Notes: generated from the letters alone by a model not told the origin. Positions 16,896 through 26,637 are shown, numbered from the stretch's first letter. The stretch: DNA of 64,000 nucleotides from Vibrio natriegens NBRC 15636 = ATCC 14048 = DSM 759 (GCF_035621455.1 NZ_CP141822.1:1860001-1924000), one strand, 5' to 3'. Numbers and translations: made by a program.

Positions 16896-17931
16896 CGAAG
16901 TCTGGCTAGTCATCGACAGCCTGACTTTCGGTGGCATTGAAACACATGTGCTTGAGCTCGCAAATGGGCTCAAGCATTTTGAAATTCCTGTCAAAGTCAT
17001 GTTTCTGCGCTCTTATTCCAAACCGCAATTGCTCAAAGACAAGCTGGAATCAAGCGGCATTGCTTTCCAGTTTTTGAGCTCTACAGGCACGAATTACTTT
17101 AGCGACTTAATTAGCCAGGTACGAAAGCAAAAACCCGCTCTTCTCCACGCTCATGGCTATAAAGCAAGCTTAGTTTGCAAGCTAGCAAGAATAATGACCG
17201 GAGTTCGCCAAATATCTACGTATCACGCAGGAGAAACTCCAACGGGTAAGGTGTGGTTATATGACTGTGCCGACCGGTTCACCACGTTTGTGTCAAATCA
17301 CTCAATCGCCGTGAGTGAAAGAATCACCCAAAAGCTGATAACCAAATCAGAAAGTTTCAATAATTTTATTGATACCAAGACGCTGTCTACCTCAACAGGA
17401 AACCAAATCGCGTTTGTTGGCAGGCTAAGCCATGAGAAAGGTCCCGACCGATTTATTGACTTGGCGCGCCTAAATCAAACACAGCGGTTTGATCTTTATG
17501 GCTCAGGGGCCATGCAATCGGAGCTAACACAAGGCGCTCCGGCAAACGTCAGGTTTCATGGTCACCAAAACAACATGGACTCCATTTGGCAACATATTGG
17601 CATTTTAATCATTTGCTCTCGTTATGAAGGCTTACCCATGACAGCGCTCGAAGCGATGGCGAGAGGTATCCCTGTTGTCTCACTTAATGTTGGCAATATG
17701 TCGAAGCTTATTCAACACGAAACCAACGGGTACTTAGTCGACAACGTCAATCAATTGAATGAGGCTTTAAACACCTATCTGTCCCTCGCCCCCCACCAGC
17801 AATTAGCGATAAAAAAGCAGGCGATTGATAGCGTTGAACAGCACTATTCTCAATCTGCCGTCATCCCAAAAATGATGAAACTCTACTTCCCCAATAGCTC
17901 TCAATCTGATTGTCAAATTGAGAAACAATAA
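16876..17931 (+). CDS. sypH: SypH, GT4-type glycosyltransferase
   Basis: 351 aa, GT-B fold. The N-terminal part has the DSLTFGGIETHVLELANGL acceptor-side motif and HAHGYKAS; the C-terminal part has the donor-binding block VGRLSHEKGPDRFIDLA and the E-x7-E motif region SRYEGLPMTALEAMARGIPVV. It is a cytoplasmic enzyme adding a sugar to the lipid-linked repeat unit. Last gene of the first syp operon. Its final codons carry the enhancer-like element (17910-17924) of the next operon. Confidence 0.85.
   Translation: MSNNSCNEVWLVIDSLTFGGIETHVLELANGLKHFEIPVKVMFLRSYSKPQLLKDKLESSGIAFQFLSSTGTNYFSDLISQVRKQKPALLHAHGYKASLVCKLARIMTGVRQISTYHAGETPTGKVWLYDCADRFTTFVSNHSIAVSERITQKLITKSESFNNFIDTKTLSTSTGNQIAFVGRLSHEKGPDRFIDLARLNQTQRFDLYGSGAMQSELTQGAPANVRFHGHQNNMDSIWQHIGILIICSRYEGLPMTALEAMARGIPVVSLNVGNMSKLIQHETNGYLVDNVNQLNEALNTYLSLAPHQQLAIKKQAIDSVEQHYSQSAVIPKMMKLYFPNSSQSDCQIEKQ
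17910..17924. promoter_or_regulatory. SypG enhancer element for the sypI operon
   Basis: TTGTCA-AAT-TGAGAA differs from the palindrome at one base. It lies within the last codons of sypH, 84 bp upstream of the -24 element; for sypA and sypP the distance is 62-63 bp, so the difference is about two helical turns. Confidence 0.65.
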
Positions 17932-17993
17932 AGCCCCACCTCAAGCCTCCTATAAAGAACCTTAAAAACAATCACATAGAACCACCGCCTTCT

Positions 17994-18009
17994 TGGCATC
18001 ACATTTGCG
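17994..18009 (+). promoter_or_regulatory. Sigma-54 promoter of the sypI operon
   Basis: TGGCAT, 5 bp, TTGCG: one mismatch in -24 and a complete TTGC in -12. sypI starts 60 nt downstream. Confidence 0.72.
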
Positions 18010-18068
18010 TTAGTCCTATCGAAAAGTGCAATTAACGGTTTTATGCAAATGCGATGTGAGGGGTTGGC

Positions 18069-19274
18069 ATGAAGAGAAAGATTCTATTTGTACATTACGG
18101 CGATGACTGGATCCGAGGAAGTGAGAAATGTTTGCTCGATCTCATTAAGTACATGGAACATCATCACTACGCTTGTTACGTTTGGACCAATAATTGCGAA
18201 CTCTCAAAACAGTTAGAACTGATGAATGTTCCAACTCAGCTTAATCATTTTCCACTGCTGCTTGGCTGGAAACCACCTAAATACAACGTATCAGGTTGGC
18301 TTGGTCTGATTAAGCATGGTTGCGAGATCATCGAACGCGAAAAAATAGACCTTGTACACATTAATAGTGGTGCGCCCTGCCAGTGGATGTTGGCCGCTGC
18401 ACAAATGAAGAAAGTGCCCGTCGTTACCCAGCTCCACTGCCCTTACCCAGCACGCGACCGCCTAACGCTTGGCCTGCACCTTTCTCCGCACATTATTTCA
18501 GTCAGTCAGTACGTCGCTGAATTCATGACTAAAGATGGTTACCCTAACGAAAAAATATCGGTTATTCACAATGGTATTGATACCGTCTCCCTCTCCGCGC
18601 AGCAAAAAGTCGATGTTAGGCAAGCGTTATCCATTCCGGAGCAGGATTTTGTTTTTGCGACGGTTGGCTCTCTGATTCACCGTAAAGGTGTAGACCGGAT
18701 CATAACCGCAATGCGTCACGTGGCTTTTGAGTATCCTAACGTCAGTCTCGTTGTCATTGGCGATGGCGATTTAATGGGCAAGCTTGTTCAGCAAGCCAGT
18801 CGTCTGCACCTAAGCAATCATATTCACTTTGTTGGCGAACAATCCAATGTCGTTGGATGGCTCAAGGGATGTGATGCCTTTATCAGTTGTGCTCGCAGTG
18901 AAGCCTTTGGGCTGGCTGTTGCAGAAGCTGCTCTTGCTAAGATCCCGGTTATCGCGCCGCTTGAAGGTGGCATTCCTGAATTCATTACCCATGGCGAAAC
19001 TGGAGTTCTGTATCCGAATCAGGGCATTGGCCCAATAGCAAAAGCGATGCGCGTGCTAATCAATAATCCTGAACTATGTGAACAGTATGGAATGAGCGGT
19101 TTTGTTCACATTACCCAAAATCATGATCTATCTGTCAGTTGCCGAAAAATAGAACTTCTTTATAGAGACTTATTGGAACAGCCATTTGTAGCCAATCGGT
19201 CTCTAATAAGCACTTTATCCCCCCTCAAAACCTATGTGGTAAATCGTTTGTCGTTTGGAGGCCAGCATGACTAG
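18069..19274 (+). CDS. sypI: SypI, GT4-type glycosyltransferase
   Basis: 401 aa, GT-B fold. The N-terminus LFVHYGDDWIRGSEKCLLDLIKY carries the glycine loop; the donor domain contains SVIHNGIDTVSL, VGSLIHRKGVDRIITAM and the E-x7-E region SEAFGLAVAEAALAKIPVIAP. It is a cytoplasmic assembly enzyme. GAGGGG precedes the ATG. Its stop codon lies inside the sypJ reading frame (8-bp overlap with the sypJ ATG at 19267). Confidence 0.85.
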   Translation: MKRKILFVHYGDDWIRGSEKCLLDLIKYMEHHHYACYVWTNNCELSKQLELMNVPTQLNHFPLLLGWKPPKYNVSGWLGLIKHGCEIIEREKIDLVHINSGAPCQWMLAAAQMKKVPVVTQLHCPYPARDRLTLGLHLSPHIISVSQYVAEFMTKDGYPNEKISVIHNGIDTVSLSAQQKVDVRQALSIPEQDFVFATVGSLIHRKGVDRIITAMRHVAFEYPNVSLVVIGDGDLMGKLVQQASRLHLSNHIHFVGEQSNVVGWLKGCDAFISCARSEAFGLAVAEAALAKIPVIAPLEGGIPEFITHGETGVLYPNQGIGPIAKAMRVLINNPELCEQYGMSGFVHITQNHDLSVSCRKIELLYRDLLEQPFVANRSLISTLSPLKTYVVNRLSFGGQHD

Positions 19275-20448
19275 TCAAAACAAGAAAACGCTTATTTTTG
19301 ACCCTATCGCATTTAAAGGCGGCTCTAAGATTGCCACCAGTGATGCGCTCAATGTATGCCGTGTTGAGTCCAATGATTTCATTGTCGCAACAGTAGACAC
19401 GGAATTCTGGAAGCAAACAGAGTTCTACGCCAAACACAATGTTACTTTGATTTCCATTTCCCCAGTTCCTTGGTTAATGAGTCAGCACAATGGGATTCTC
19501 TACTGGCTAAACCAACTGTATCTTCTATTGGTATTGCTAAAGACTTTGATTGGGCATCGCGGCATTACTACGTTCATCGGCGCTTCAGGGCCAGGTATGG
19601 ATATGCCAGTCTATTTGTTACAGATGGTTCTTAATATTGAAGTCGTTCAGTTTATCCACGGCAACGTCGGGCTGTCACGCTCTATTGGCTTCTGTCTTAC
19701 CCGAGCGAACGCCGTGTTTTACTTACCCTCTACCCGTTGTAGCCTCAAAGCGGCACTAGAAACTTACCTTAAAGCCGTGACCAAAATAAAAGACGCCTCG
19801 GCAATGGCTGAAAGTTACTTAAACTCATCTCAATATCAGTCATTTGTGAATGGCATTCCGGCATCTCGTTGGCCACAGGAATGTCAAAAAAACACGCCAG
19901 TTTACTTTTGGGCTGCATCGCTGCTGAAATGGAAAGGTCTGGAAACGTTAATAAAAGCATCCAAACGTGCCGCTATTAGTCAGTCTGTCGTACTCAATGT
20001 TTGCTACATTCGCCCCGTCGATACGTGTTTACCAATCTCCAACGCTCCGGTTTTGCTCTCCCACACCATATGGTATGAAGACCCTGAAAACTTGGATGAT
20101 ATCCGGAGTCAATCCAACATCTTTGTTTCAACCAGCGGTAATGAGCCATTCGGTTTATCAATTCTAGAGGCTCTGGCTGCGGGTATGTGCGTTGTCATTC
20201 CTCGAGATGGCGCATATTGGGACAAGACACTGACCCACAATGAAAACTGCATTAAGTATCAACCGGGAAACCCTGATTCTTTGTGTGATGCTCTGCTCTA
20301 CGCCAGTAACGACCAGCAAGCATTTCATCGTTGCAGCCAGCGTGCGTTAGAAATAGCGGCCCGCTATAAAGCTGAACATTGCTACCAAAAGTTTGCACAA
20401 CACATTAATGGTGACGTGGTTACATCCGCCCTTCACGCATGCAACTAA
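19267..20448 (+). CDS. sypJ: SypJ, glycosyltransferase
   Basis: 393 aa from the ATG at 19267; the frame opens at an upstream TTG, but GGAGG lies between the TTG and the ATG and decides the start. Divergent GT-B protein: FKGGSKIATSDALNV at the N-terminus, YFWAASLLKWKGLETLIKA and STSGNEPFGLSILEALAAGMCVVIP in the donor domain. The last contains the E-x7-E region of GT4 enzymes. It has a hydrophobic segment near 65-90. Position equals sypJ of V. fischeri. Specificity unknown. Confidence 0.82.
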   Translation: MTSQNKKTLIFDPIAFKGGSKIATSDALNVCRVESNDFIVATVDTEFWKQTEFYAKHNVTLISISPVPWLMSQHNGILYWLNQLYLLLVLLKTLIGHRGITTFIGASGPGMDMPVYLLQMVLNIEVVQFIHGNVGLSRSIGFCLTRANAVFYLPSTRCSLKAALETYLKAVTKIKDASAMAESYLNSSQYQSFVNGIPASRWPQECQKNTPVYFWAASLLKWKGLETLIKASKRAAISQSVVLNVCYIRPVDTCLPISNAPVLLSHTIWYEDPENLDDIRSQSNIFVSTSGNEPFGLSILEALAAGMCVVIPRDGAYWDKTLTHNENCIKYQPGNPDSLCDALLYASNDQQAFHRCSQRALEIAARYKAEHCYQKFAQHINGDVVTSALHACN

Positions 20449-20473
20449 TTCAGTTTGAATAGGAAATATTGCA

Positions 20474-21901
20474 ATGAATGTTAGCCATCTGAAAAACATC
20501 AGTTTATATGCAGTCAGCCTGTTTCTCATTAAAGGTGTGTCCCTATTCACTTTACCTCTTATGGCCCAATACTTGTCACCGCAAGAAATCGGCCATCTCG
20601 AGTTGCTCGGTATCACAACGGTATTCTTTAGTCTGATTGTGGGCATTGCAATGCACGAAAATCTTTATCGATTTATAGGCACAATCAGTCGCTTCACGGT
20701 GCGAAAAAGAAAAGCTTCTCAACTGTACAGTGCATCGCTCGTTGCTTCTTTCAGTCTGAGTTTGTTTATCTTGTTCATTTATTACCTGGTCCCTTTTAAG
20801 CTTTCGACGTTCACCAGTGAGCAAATCCTATTTATGGCTTTGGTTTGGTGTTACGAAGCGCCCCTTGCTATCAGCCTTGCCTGGTTAAGATTGCATAATC
20901 AAGCAAGCTTGTTCTTTAAGATATGTGTCGTGACCGTATTAGCTCAGGTTTCTTTACTTGTTGTCGTCCTGACATACAAACCGGACGTGACACTCGTTTT
21001 TGCCCTCAATATCGTGTGTACCTTCATACAGTTTTTGTTTTTGCACGTTTTCATCAACTTTCCATTTTCCCTACCTAACAAACAACGCTTTATTCGTTAT
21101 ATCCGCTACTCTGCGCCGCTTATGCTATCCGGTGTTGTGGCTTTTGGTTTAAGTGGTGCAGAAAGGTGGCTGATCGCTGGAGCAACCGATTTAGAAACCT
21201 TAGGCATGTATGCGATTGCGGCTAAATTCGCGCTTGGCGTCGGTATTCTTATCCAACCTTTTCATATGTGGTGGATGCCAAAACGTTTCGAAACCATGGA
21301 CAAAAATGGAGGAGAACATGTCGCTAGCGTGACGACTCAAGGGATACTGCTGTTGTGCGTTATTTCTGTCGCTGTGGCATGGCTTAGTCAACTTTTTATT
21401 TCGTTCTCTTTACCGGACTCTTACCAGCCTGCTATCAATTTGGTTGGAATGACCATAACAATGATGCTATTCAAAGAGCTGGTCGAGTTGACCAACTTCG
21501 GCATTCTCTACCAAAAGCACACCTCTCAGCTTTTGTACATTAACCTCGCCTCCACCGCATTGGCGATGGTGATTTGTATCCTTTCTGCTGACCTCGGCAT
21601 TGAAGCAATGCTTTACGGGTTGATCGCGGGGCAATTAAGTCGATTCATATTCACAATCTGGTTTAGCCAACGTGCGCATTATCTGGATTATCAAACCAGC
21701 CCTATTTGTGCGCTGACAGCGTTAACGGTGCTGTTTCTATTAACCAGTCGGTATCATCAAAGTATCGAGGTGTCCGCGTTAATGCTGCTGCTTCAACCGT
21801 TAGGCATTATCGCTTTTGCCATTCGGTTCCAGTTGATTTCAGGTGCTTCACTCAAACGTCTTTCAATTACGTTAACTCGTTACGTGGGTCGCTCACTATG
21901 A
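20474..21901 (+). CDS. sypK: SypK, Wzx-type polysaccharide flippase
   Basis: 475 aa with about 12 to 14 hydrophobic segments, of the polysaccharide synthase/MATE-like superfamily. The N-terminus NISLYAVSLFLIKGVSLFTLPLMAQYLSP...LELLGI is typical of Wzx flippases. It moves the lipid-linked repeat unit across the inner membrane. AGGAAA precedes the ATG. It ends in an ATGA overlap with sypL, so the two are translationally coupled. Confidence 0.88.
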   Translation: MNVSHLKNISLYAVSLFLIKGVSLFTLPLMAQYLSPQEIGHLELLGITTVFFSLIVGIAMHENLYRFIGTISRFTVRKRKASQLYSASLVASFSLSLFILFIYYLVPFKLSTFTSEQILFMALVWCYEAPLAISLAWLRLHNQASLFFKICVVTVLAQVSLLVVVLTYKPDVTLVFALNIVCTFIQFLFLHVFINFPFSLPNKQRFIRYIRYSAPLMLSGVVAFGLSGAERWLIAGATDLETLGMYAIAAKFALGVGILIQPFHMWWMPKRFETMDKNGGEHVASVTTQGILLLCVISVAVAWLSQLFISFSLPDSYQPAINLVGMTITMMLFKELVELTNFGILYQKHTSQLLYINLASTALAMVICILSADLGIEAMLYGLIAGQLSRFIFTIWFSQRAHYLDYQTSPICALTALTVLFLLTSRYHQSIEVSALMLLLQPLGIIAFAIRFQLISGASLKRLSITLTRYVGRSL

Positions 21902-23283
21902 ATAGTGTCAAACACGCCAGGCCAATAATGATAATGACGCTGGTTACGTTTACGCTAGCCATGGTTTGGTATGTTATACCTCATCCAGCCATTGTCGTTG
22001 TGCTCTGCTTTTTACCGCTTGCGGCATTGTTTGTGCTCCATCAGACATTCTGGTTGGTGAGTCTATTTGTACTGTTTTCCTTCTTTCGAATTCACGAAGC
22101 CTTACCCGCACTTTATTCATTAAAAATCCCTTTACTCCTCTCTTTAGGAGCACTTGGCGCTTTGATTTGGCACACCTTGATCAGTCGCCAGCTACAAACT
22201 TTCTGGCACCCGAGTATGACGTGGCTCGTCCTATTTTGGGGGCTTGTTGTCATAGGCATTGTCTTGTCCTCTAACCCGGGCGTTGCGATAACCTATTTTA
22301 AAAATATCTATTGGAAAATCATCATCATGACTCTAGCCATCGCTTGGTTGGTGAATACGGAAGATGCAGTGCGAAAAATCGCAACCTTGATTATCTTAGC
22401 GGGTGGATTAATCGCCGTAGTTGCTTTGTATAACTCGGCTTCAGGGATTGGTTTAGTTGAGGGGACGAGAGTCACCATCGGTCGTCAGTTGGGCTCTGTG
22501 CTTGGTGATCCGAATGATTTGTCGCTGGTATTAATGTTCCCTCTGGCGTTTGCGATCAGCTTTGCCACCACAAAAGGTATAGGCTTCTCACGTATTCTTG
22601 GTATTACCGGGCTAGTACTGGCAATGGCAGCCGTTATCGCGACACAAAGCCGTGGTGGGCTTTTGGGATCAGTTGCTGTATTTGGTATTTTTGGTCTGCG
22701 CTTGATTCGCTCAAAATCACTATTGATCTTCATCGCTGTAATTGGGTTGCTGGGACTGTTTGCCGTAGCCGGAATTTCCGACCGTCAGTCGGGCGGCGCA
22801 GCAGAAGACGGCATCGACGCATCAGCCATGGGACGCTTATATGCATGGGAAGCGGCGTTTAAGATGGCGGTGGTGAACCCGTTTAGTGGCGTGGGTTTAA
22901 ACAATTTCTATTCGAATTACTACTATTACAGCCCACATTGGGACGGGCTCAACCACGCGGTTCACAGTACTTGGTTCGGCGTGTTGGCTGAGACCGGGTT
23001 TCTTGGCCTGGCTGTGTTTATTGGTATGATCATTTCGCTTATCAAAACGAGCCGACAAACGCTTTCTATCTTAAATCAGCGAAAAGGCTTGGTTTCCCCT
23101 TATCTCACAGCAACAGCGCTTGCGGTGTATGCAGGTGTAATAGGCACTGTGGTTTCCGGTACTTTCCTAACCCAAGGCTTCACGTGGCCGATTTATATCC
23201 TCGCAGCGCTTTGTATCGCTATCTCCCGCATTACTCAAATCCGTTCTCAAATTGAGAAAACCAAAGAAACACTCAACAAATAA
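21898..23283 (+). CDS. sypL: SypL, O-antigen ligase/Wzy-type polymerase
   Basis: 461 aa from the ATG at 21898, which overlaps the sypK stop (ATGA). A longer frame upstream overlaps sypK and is not used. About ten to twelve membrane segments and a large loop containing the Wzy_C signature (QSRGG, then GVGLNNFYSNYYYYSPHWDGLNHAVHSTWFGVLAETG). The role is polymerisation or ligation of the polysaccharide on the periplasmic side. Its last codons contain the palindrome at 23244-23258 that may drive sypM. Confidence 0.86.
   Translation: MNSVKHARPIMIMTLVTFTLAMVWYVIPHPAIVVVLCFLPLAALFVLHQTFWLVSLFVLFSFFRIHEALPALYSLKIPLLLSLGALGALIWHTLISRQLQTFWHPSMTWLVLFWGLVVIGIVLSSNPGVAITYFKNIYWKIIIMTLAIAWLVNTEDAVRKIATLIILAGGLIAVVALYNSASGIGLVEGTRVTIGRQLGSVLGDPNDLSLVLMFPLAFAISFATTKGIGFSRILGITGLVLAMAAVIATQSRGGLLGSVAVFGIFGLRLIRSKSLLIFIAVIGLLGLFAVAGISDRQSGGAAEDGIDASAMGRLYAWEAAFKMAVVNPFSGVGLNNFYSNYYYYSPHWDGLNHAVHSTWFGVLAETGFLGLAVFIGMIISLIKTSRQTLSILNQRKGLVSPYLTATALAVYAGVIGTVVSGTFLTQGFTWPIYILAALCIAISRITQIRSQIEKTKETLNK
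23244..23258. promoter_or_regulatory. SypG enhancer element for the sypM operon
   Basis: Perfect inverted repeat TTCTCA-AAT-TGAGAA inside the 3' end of sypL, 74 bp upstream of the -24 element. Confidence 0.72.
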
Positions 23284-23317
23284 TTCTTATATTACTGTTT
23301 TTAAACAATTAATTTTT

Positions 23318-23333
23318 TGGCACGCAACGTGAA
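23318..23333 (+). promoter_or_regulatory. Sigma-54-like promoter of the sypM operon (atypical -12)
   Basis: TTGGCAC is a full -24 element, but the expected -12 position reads GTGAA instead of TTGCW, lacking the GC dinucleotide. The promoter may be weak or misplaced by a few bases. sypM starts 37 nt downstream. Confidence 0.5.
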
Positions 23334-23370
23334 ATAGTCTCTTTATCACCTCAATATAAGGGACAGTATC

Positions 23371-24084
23371 ATGTTGGCTCAGCAGTTAAATGACTTCAAA
23401 GTGTGGTTACAACACCACGAAAACCCTTCATATCGCAAATTGTTTCTCATTTTGAAATCGATTCGTGCATGTGATCTTCCTACACCGATGTGGATGAACA
23501 AGACGGTTCGCACTGTTTATTCAGCGAGTACCTCCATTTGGAACAACTTGGTTCGGGTATTTATCCATACCCCCGCCTTTAAAGGTCGACTTTCTCAGTA
23601 TGGTCGAGGGCTTTATCTCTTTGGTGGTGTGCCTTTTGTTTCCGGGCCACTTTCCATCACTCTTGGAGACGATTGCCGCATCTCTGGTCAAACAACGTTT
23701 AGCGCCAGACCCCAATCCAGTGATCCACAACTGATTGTTGGCAGTAACGTCGATATCGGTTGGCAGAGTACTTTTGCGATTGGGAGCCGAATTGAAATTG
23801 GTGACAATGTTCGAATTGCCGGTCGCGCCTTTCTGTTTGGGTATTCTGGTCACTCACTTGACGCTGATTTAAGAGCGAAAGGCTTTGGCGATCTCGATTG
23901 CGATGTTGGAGATATCGTACTTGCAAAGGACGTATGGCTAGGAACAAACGTCACGGTTTGCCCCAATGTCACGATTGGCGAAGGGACCATCGTGGGTGCT
24001 GGTAGTGTGGTCACTAAAGACCTGCCTGCTTTTGTTGTTGCTGCAGGTAATCCTGCCAGAGTGATACGTTCACTTAATCACTAA
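23371..24084 (+). CDS. sypM: SypM, left-handed beta-helix acetyltransferase
   Basis: 237 aa with hexapeptide repeats from about residue 85 to 225 (IGDNVRIAGRAFLFGYSGHS, then VWLGTNVTVCPNVTIGEGTIVGAGSVVTKDLP), ending with the usual AAGNPARVIR tail. It is a soluble trimeric O-acetyltransferase, presumably decorating the polysaccharide. AAGGGA precedes the ATG. First gene of the third syp operon; sypN follows after 10 nt. Confidence 0.87.
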   Translation: MLAQQLNDFKVWLQHHENPSYRKLFLILKSIRACDLPTPMWMNKTVRTVYSASTSIWNNLVRVFIHTPAFKGRLSQYGRGLYLFGGVPFVSGPLSITLGDDCRISGQTTFSARPQSSDPQLIVGSNVDIGWQSTFAIGSRIEIGDNVRIAGRAFLFGYSGHSLDADLRAKGFGDLDCDVGDIVLAKDVWLGTNVTVCPNVTIGEGTIVGAGSVVTKDLPAFVVAAGNPARVIRSLNH

Positions 24085-24094
24085 GGAGTTCACT

Positions 24095-25210
24095 ATGCGA
24101 GATCTTATTGTTTTTGGTGAAGATTTTGGTGGCTTACCATCGAGTACACAACATCTGGTTACCCGGTTAGCAAAACAACGCAAGGTACTTTGGGTTAACT
24201 CGATAGGACTCCGTCAACCCAAGTTAAATATGCACGATGTTAAACGTGCTTGCGGTAAGCTTGTGGGTAAAAGTAAAGGTGGTTACACCGACCAGCGAGA
24301 GCATCACGTAAATATTACGGTGATCAACCTTAAAACACTTCCTGCTCCTAAGTCAGCATTCGCGCGTTATATCGCCAAAACCTTGATGCGTCTGCAGCTG
24401 AAACCCGTTATCGAGAGGCTTCAGCTGCACAAACCAATTTTATGGACTTCACTTCCGACTGCAGCCGATTTATGTGGAACTCTCGGTGAGTCATCGGTGG
24501 TTTACTATTGCGGAGACGATTTCTCATCGCTTGCCGGTGTCGATCATAAGGTGGTCAAACAGCACGAAGACAAACTCGTGGAGCACGCGGACCTGATACT
24601 CGCAGCCAGTGCACCCTTGCTAGCAAAATTTCCGCAGTCCAAAACTCACTACTTGCCTCATGGCGTAGATACCTCACTTTTTAGTCGGCCAAGCCAGCGT
24701 GCCACGGATTTACCCTCTCCAAATCACAAGATTGCTGGGTTTTATGGCAGCCTGTCTAACTGGCTAGATTACGAACTCATCGAGCAAGTTTGCCTCGCGA
24801 ACCCTAGCTGGCAATTTGTGTTTATCGGCCCAATTGAACTCCCAAACTATCCGCTACCGAAACTGGCAAATGTGCACTACCTTGGCCCTAAGCCACATCG
24901 CGACTTACCCGGTTACAGTCAACATTGGGATGTGAGTTTACTTCCGTTTAAATCCAATGGACAAATTGCTTCATGCAGCCCTTTAAAATTACTGGAATAC
25001 TTTGCGGCAGGCTGTCCCGTCATCACTACGCCTTTTCCCGCGTTATCGCCTTACAAAGCCTTGGTTTCAACCGTCACTGATTGCGAGCAATTCACAGAGG
25101 CATTAAATCAGTTAGATCGTCAATCAACCGATGAGCGACAAAAGTCAGTTATCGACGAAAGTTGGGATGCACGTACGCTTAAATTGAACTGTATGTTGGA
25201 GTCACTATGA
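24095..25210 (+). CDS. sypN: SypN, glycosyltransferase (GT-B)
   Basis: 371 aa. The region from ILAASAPLLAKFPQSKTHYLPHGVDTSLF through KIAGFYGSLSNWLDYELIEQV to CSPLKLLEYFAAGCPVITTPFPAL is the pattern of GT4-like glycosyltransferases in which KLLEYFAAGCPV supplies the second acidic residue. It acts in the cytoplasm. AAGGAG precedes the ATG. A 4-bp ATGA overlap couples it to sypO. Confidence 0.83.
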   Translation: MRDLIVFGEDFGGLPSSTQHLVTRLAKQRKVLWVNSIGLRQPKLNMHDVKRACGKLVGKSKGGYTDQREHHVNITVINLKTLPAPKSAFARYIAKTLMRLQLKPVIERLQLHKPILWTSLPTAADLCGTLGESSVVYYCGDDFSSLAGVDHKVVKQHEDKLVEHADLILAASAPLLAKFPQSKTHYLPHGVDTSLFSRPSQRATDLPSPNHKIAGFYGSLSNWLDYELIEQVCLANPSWQFVFIGPIELPNYPLPKLANVHYLGPKPHRDLPGYSQHWDVSLLPFKSNGQIASCSPLKLLEYFAAGCPVITTPFPALSPYKALVSTVTDCEQFTEALNQLDRQSTDERQKSVIDESWDARTLKLNCMLESL

Positions 25211-26637
25211 ACGAGTTAAAACGGAGATTTATCGTCATACTCAATTCAGCATGGCGACAACGGTATGTGATTGTCGTACCGATTCTTATCCTTCCATTCG
25301 TTGGATACTTTATTGGTAAAATTGCACCGACTAACTACGTGTCGCATACGTCAATGCTGATTCAGGAAACCGCGAAGATGAATCCGTTTCTGGAAGATAT
25401 CGCGGTCTCAACCATGCTAAAAGAACGTCTAAATGCCTTGAGTACGCTACTGAAAAGTCGCCATGTACTCACTGCGGTGGCGAATGAGCATCAGCTGATT
25501 AACGACTCAATGCCACCAGCCAAGCGTGATTACATCATCAATCAGCTTTCAAACAGTTTAACGATCACTCAACCGGGCAAAGACTTTCTTAAAATCTCAC
25601 TGACCGCTCCCCGTCCGGACGGTATGAAAGAGTTATTAGAGTCTATCAGTGAGCATTTTATTGAACAGCTTCTCGCACCAGAGCGTTCATCGATTCAGGA
25701 CTCGTCAGAATTTCTCGCTATTCATATTGAGAAACGCAGACAGGAACTCGACATTGCGGAAAACGAACTGGCTGATTTTAAAAATCGCTTTGCATCGGTA
25801 ACGCCGGAAATGCAAAGTCAGTCGCTAGGTCGCCTTGCCTCTCTGAAACAAAGCTACGCAGAGAAAAAAGCCGAACTCGCTGGGGTTGAAAAGAGCCTGG
25901 GTTCTCTCGATCAACAACTATCAACAACCAACCCCGTGGTCGGAAAAATTGAAGATCAGATCATCGAGATTCGTAGCGAACTGACTCTTCTCAAAGCGAA
26001 GTACACAGAGAGTCATAGTGCTGTTCAAGGCAAAGAACGCGAGTTACGCCGTTTAGAAAATGAACGCGCCTTATTATTGAAAATGGAGCAACCTAATATC
26101 AGTAGCGATCAGCTTTGGGATATAGCCAGCAGTAATAAATTAAAAGATCTTGGAGAGATTCAACCTTTACTCGTCACCCAGCTACAAAGCTTGCAACTCG
26201 TGCGAGGTCGTTATGAATCCCTCACAGAAGAAACAAAGAGTTTAAAAGAAATGATTTCCAGCCTGGAGCAAGAAGCCAATCGATTCGGTGACAACGCGAA
26301 AACCATGCATCGTTTAGTTCGCAATGCTGAAATTAAGCGTCAACTCTATGATGAATTAATTCAACGTTACGAAATGGCTCAGCTCACTGGTTCTTTAGGG
26401 GTTTTCGAGCAAAACAAACGCGTCAAAATTATTGACCTTCCCTATACCCCTAGTCGCCCGGCGAATCTTCCGGCGATTGTATTTGTCATTGCGGGATTGG
26501 TGGCGGGAATTGGTTTAGGTGCTGGTGTTGCGTTATTGATCGAGCTGTTTGATTCATCGATAAGACGCAAAGAAGAGATCGAAGCCATTACACATGCGCC
26601 TGTACTCACGCACATTCCAAGAATAAAGCCGTATTAA
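25207..26637 (+). CDS. sypO: SypO, Wzz/GNVR polysaccharide chain-length determinant
   Basis: 476 aa inner-membrane polysaccharide co-polymerase. TM1 about 19-38, a Wzz domain in the periplasm, a long coiled coil about 170-400 (RQELDIAENELADFKNRF...), and TM2 about 418-445 preceded by the proline-rich DLPYTPSRPANLP motif. A short cytoplasmic tail (FDSSIRRKEEIEAITHAPVLTHIPRIKP) follows, without a kinase domain; SypD may be its separate kinase-like partner. Confidence 0.88.
   Translation: MNELKRRFIVILNSAWRQRYVIVVPILILPFVGYFIGKIAPTNYVSHTSMLIQETAKMNPFLEDIAVSTMLKERLNALSTLLKSRHVLTAVANEHQLINDSMPPAKRDYIINQLSNSLTITQPGKDFLKISLTAPRPDGMKELLESISEHFIEQLLAPERSSIQDSSEFLAIHIEKRRQELDIAENELADFKNRFASVTPEMQSQSLGRLASLKQSYAEKKAELAGVEKSLGSLDQQLSTTNPVVGKIEDQIIEIRSELTLLKAKYTESHSAVQGKERELRRLENERALLLKMEQPNISSDQLWDIASSNKLKDLGEIQPLLVTQLQSLQLVRGRYESLTEETKSLKEMISSLEQEANRFGDNAKTMHRLVRNAEIKRQLYDELIQRYEMAQLTGSLGVFEQNKRVKIIDLPYTPSRPANLPAIVFVIAGLVAGIGLGAGVALLIELFDSSIRRKEEIEAITHAPVLTHIPRIKPY

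Noticed and set aside
21706..21897. Longer N-terminus for SypL
   Set aside because: It lies entirely inside sypK in another frame. The ATGA overlap at 21898 is the natural start.
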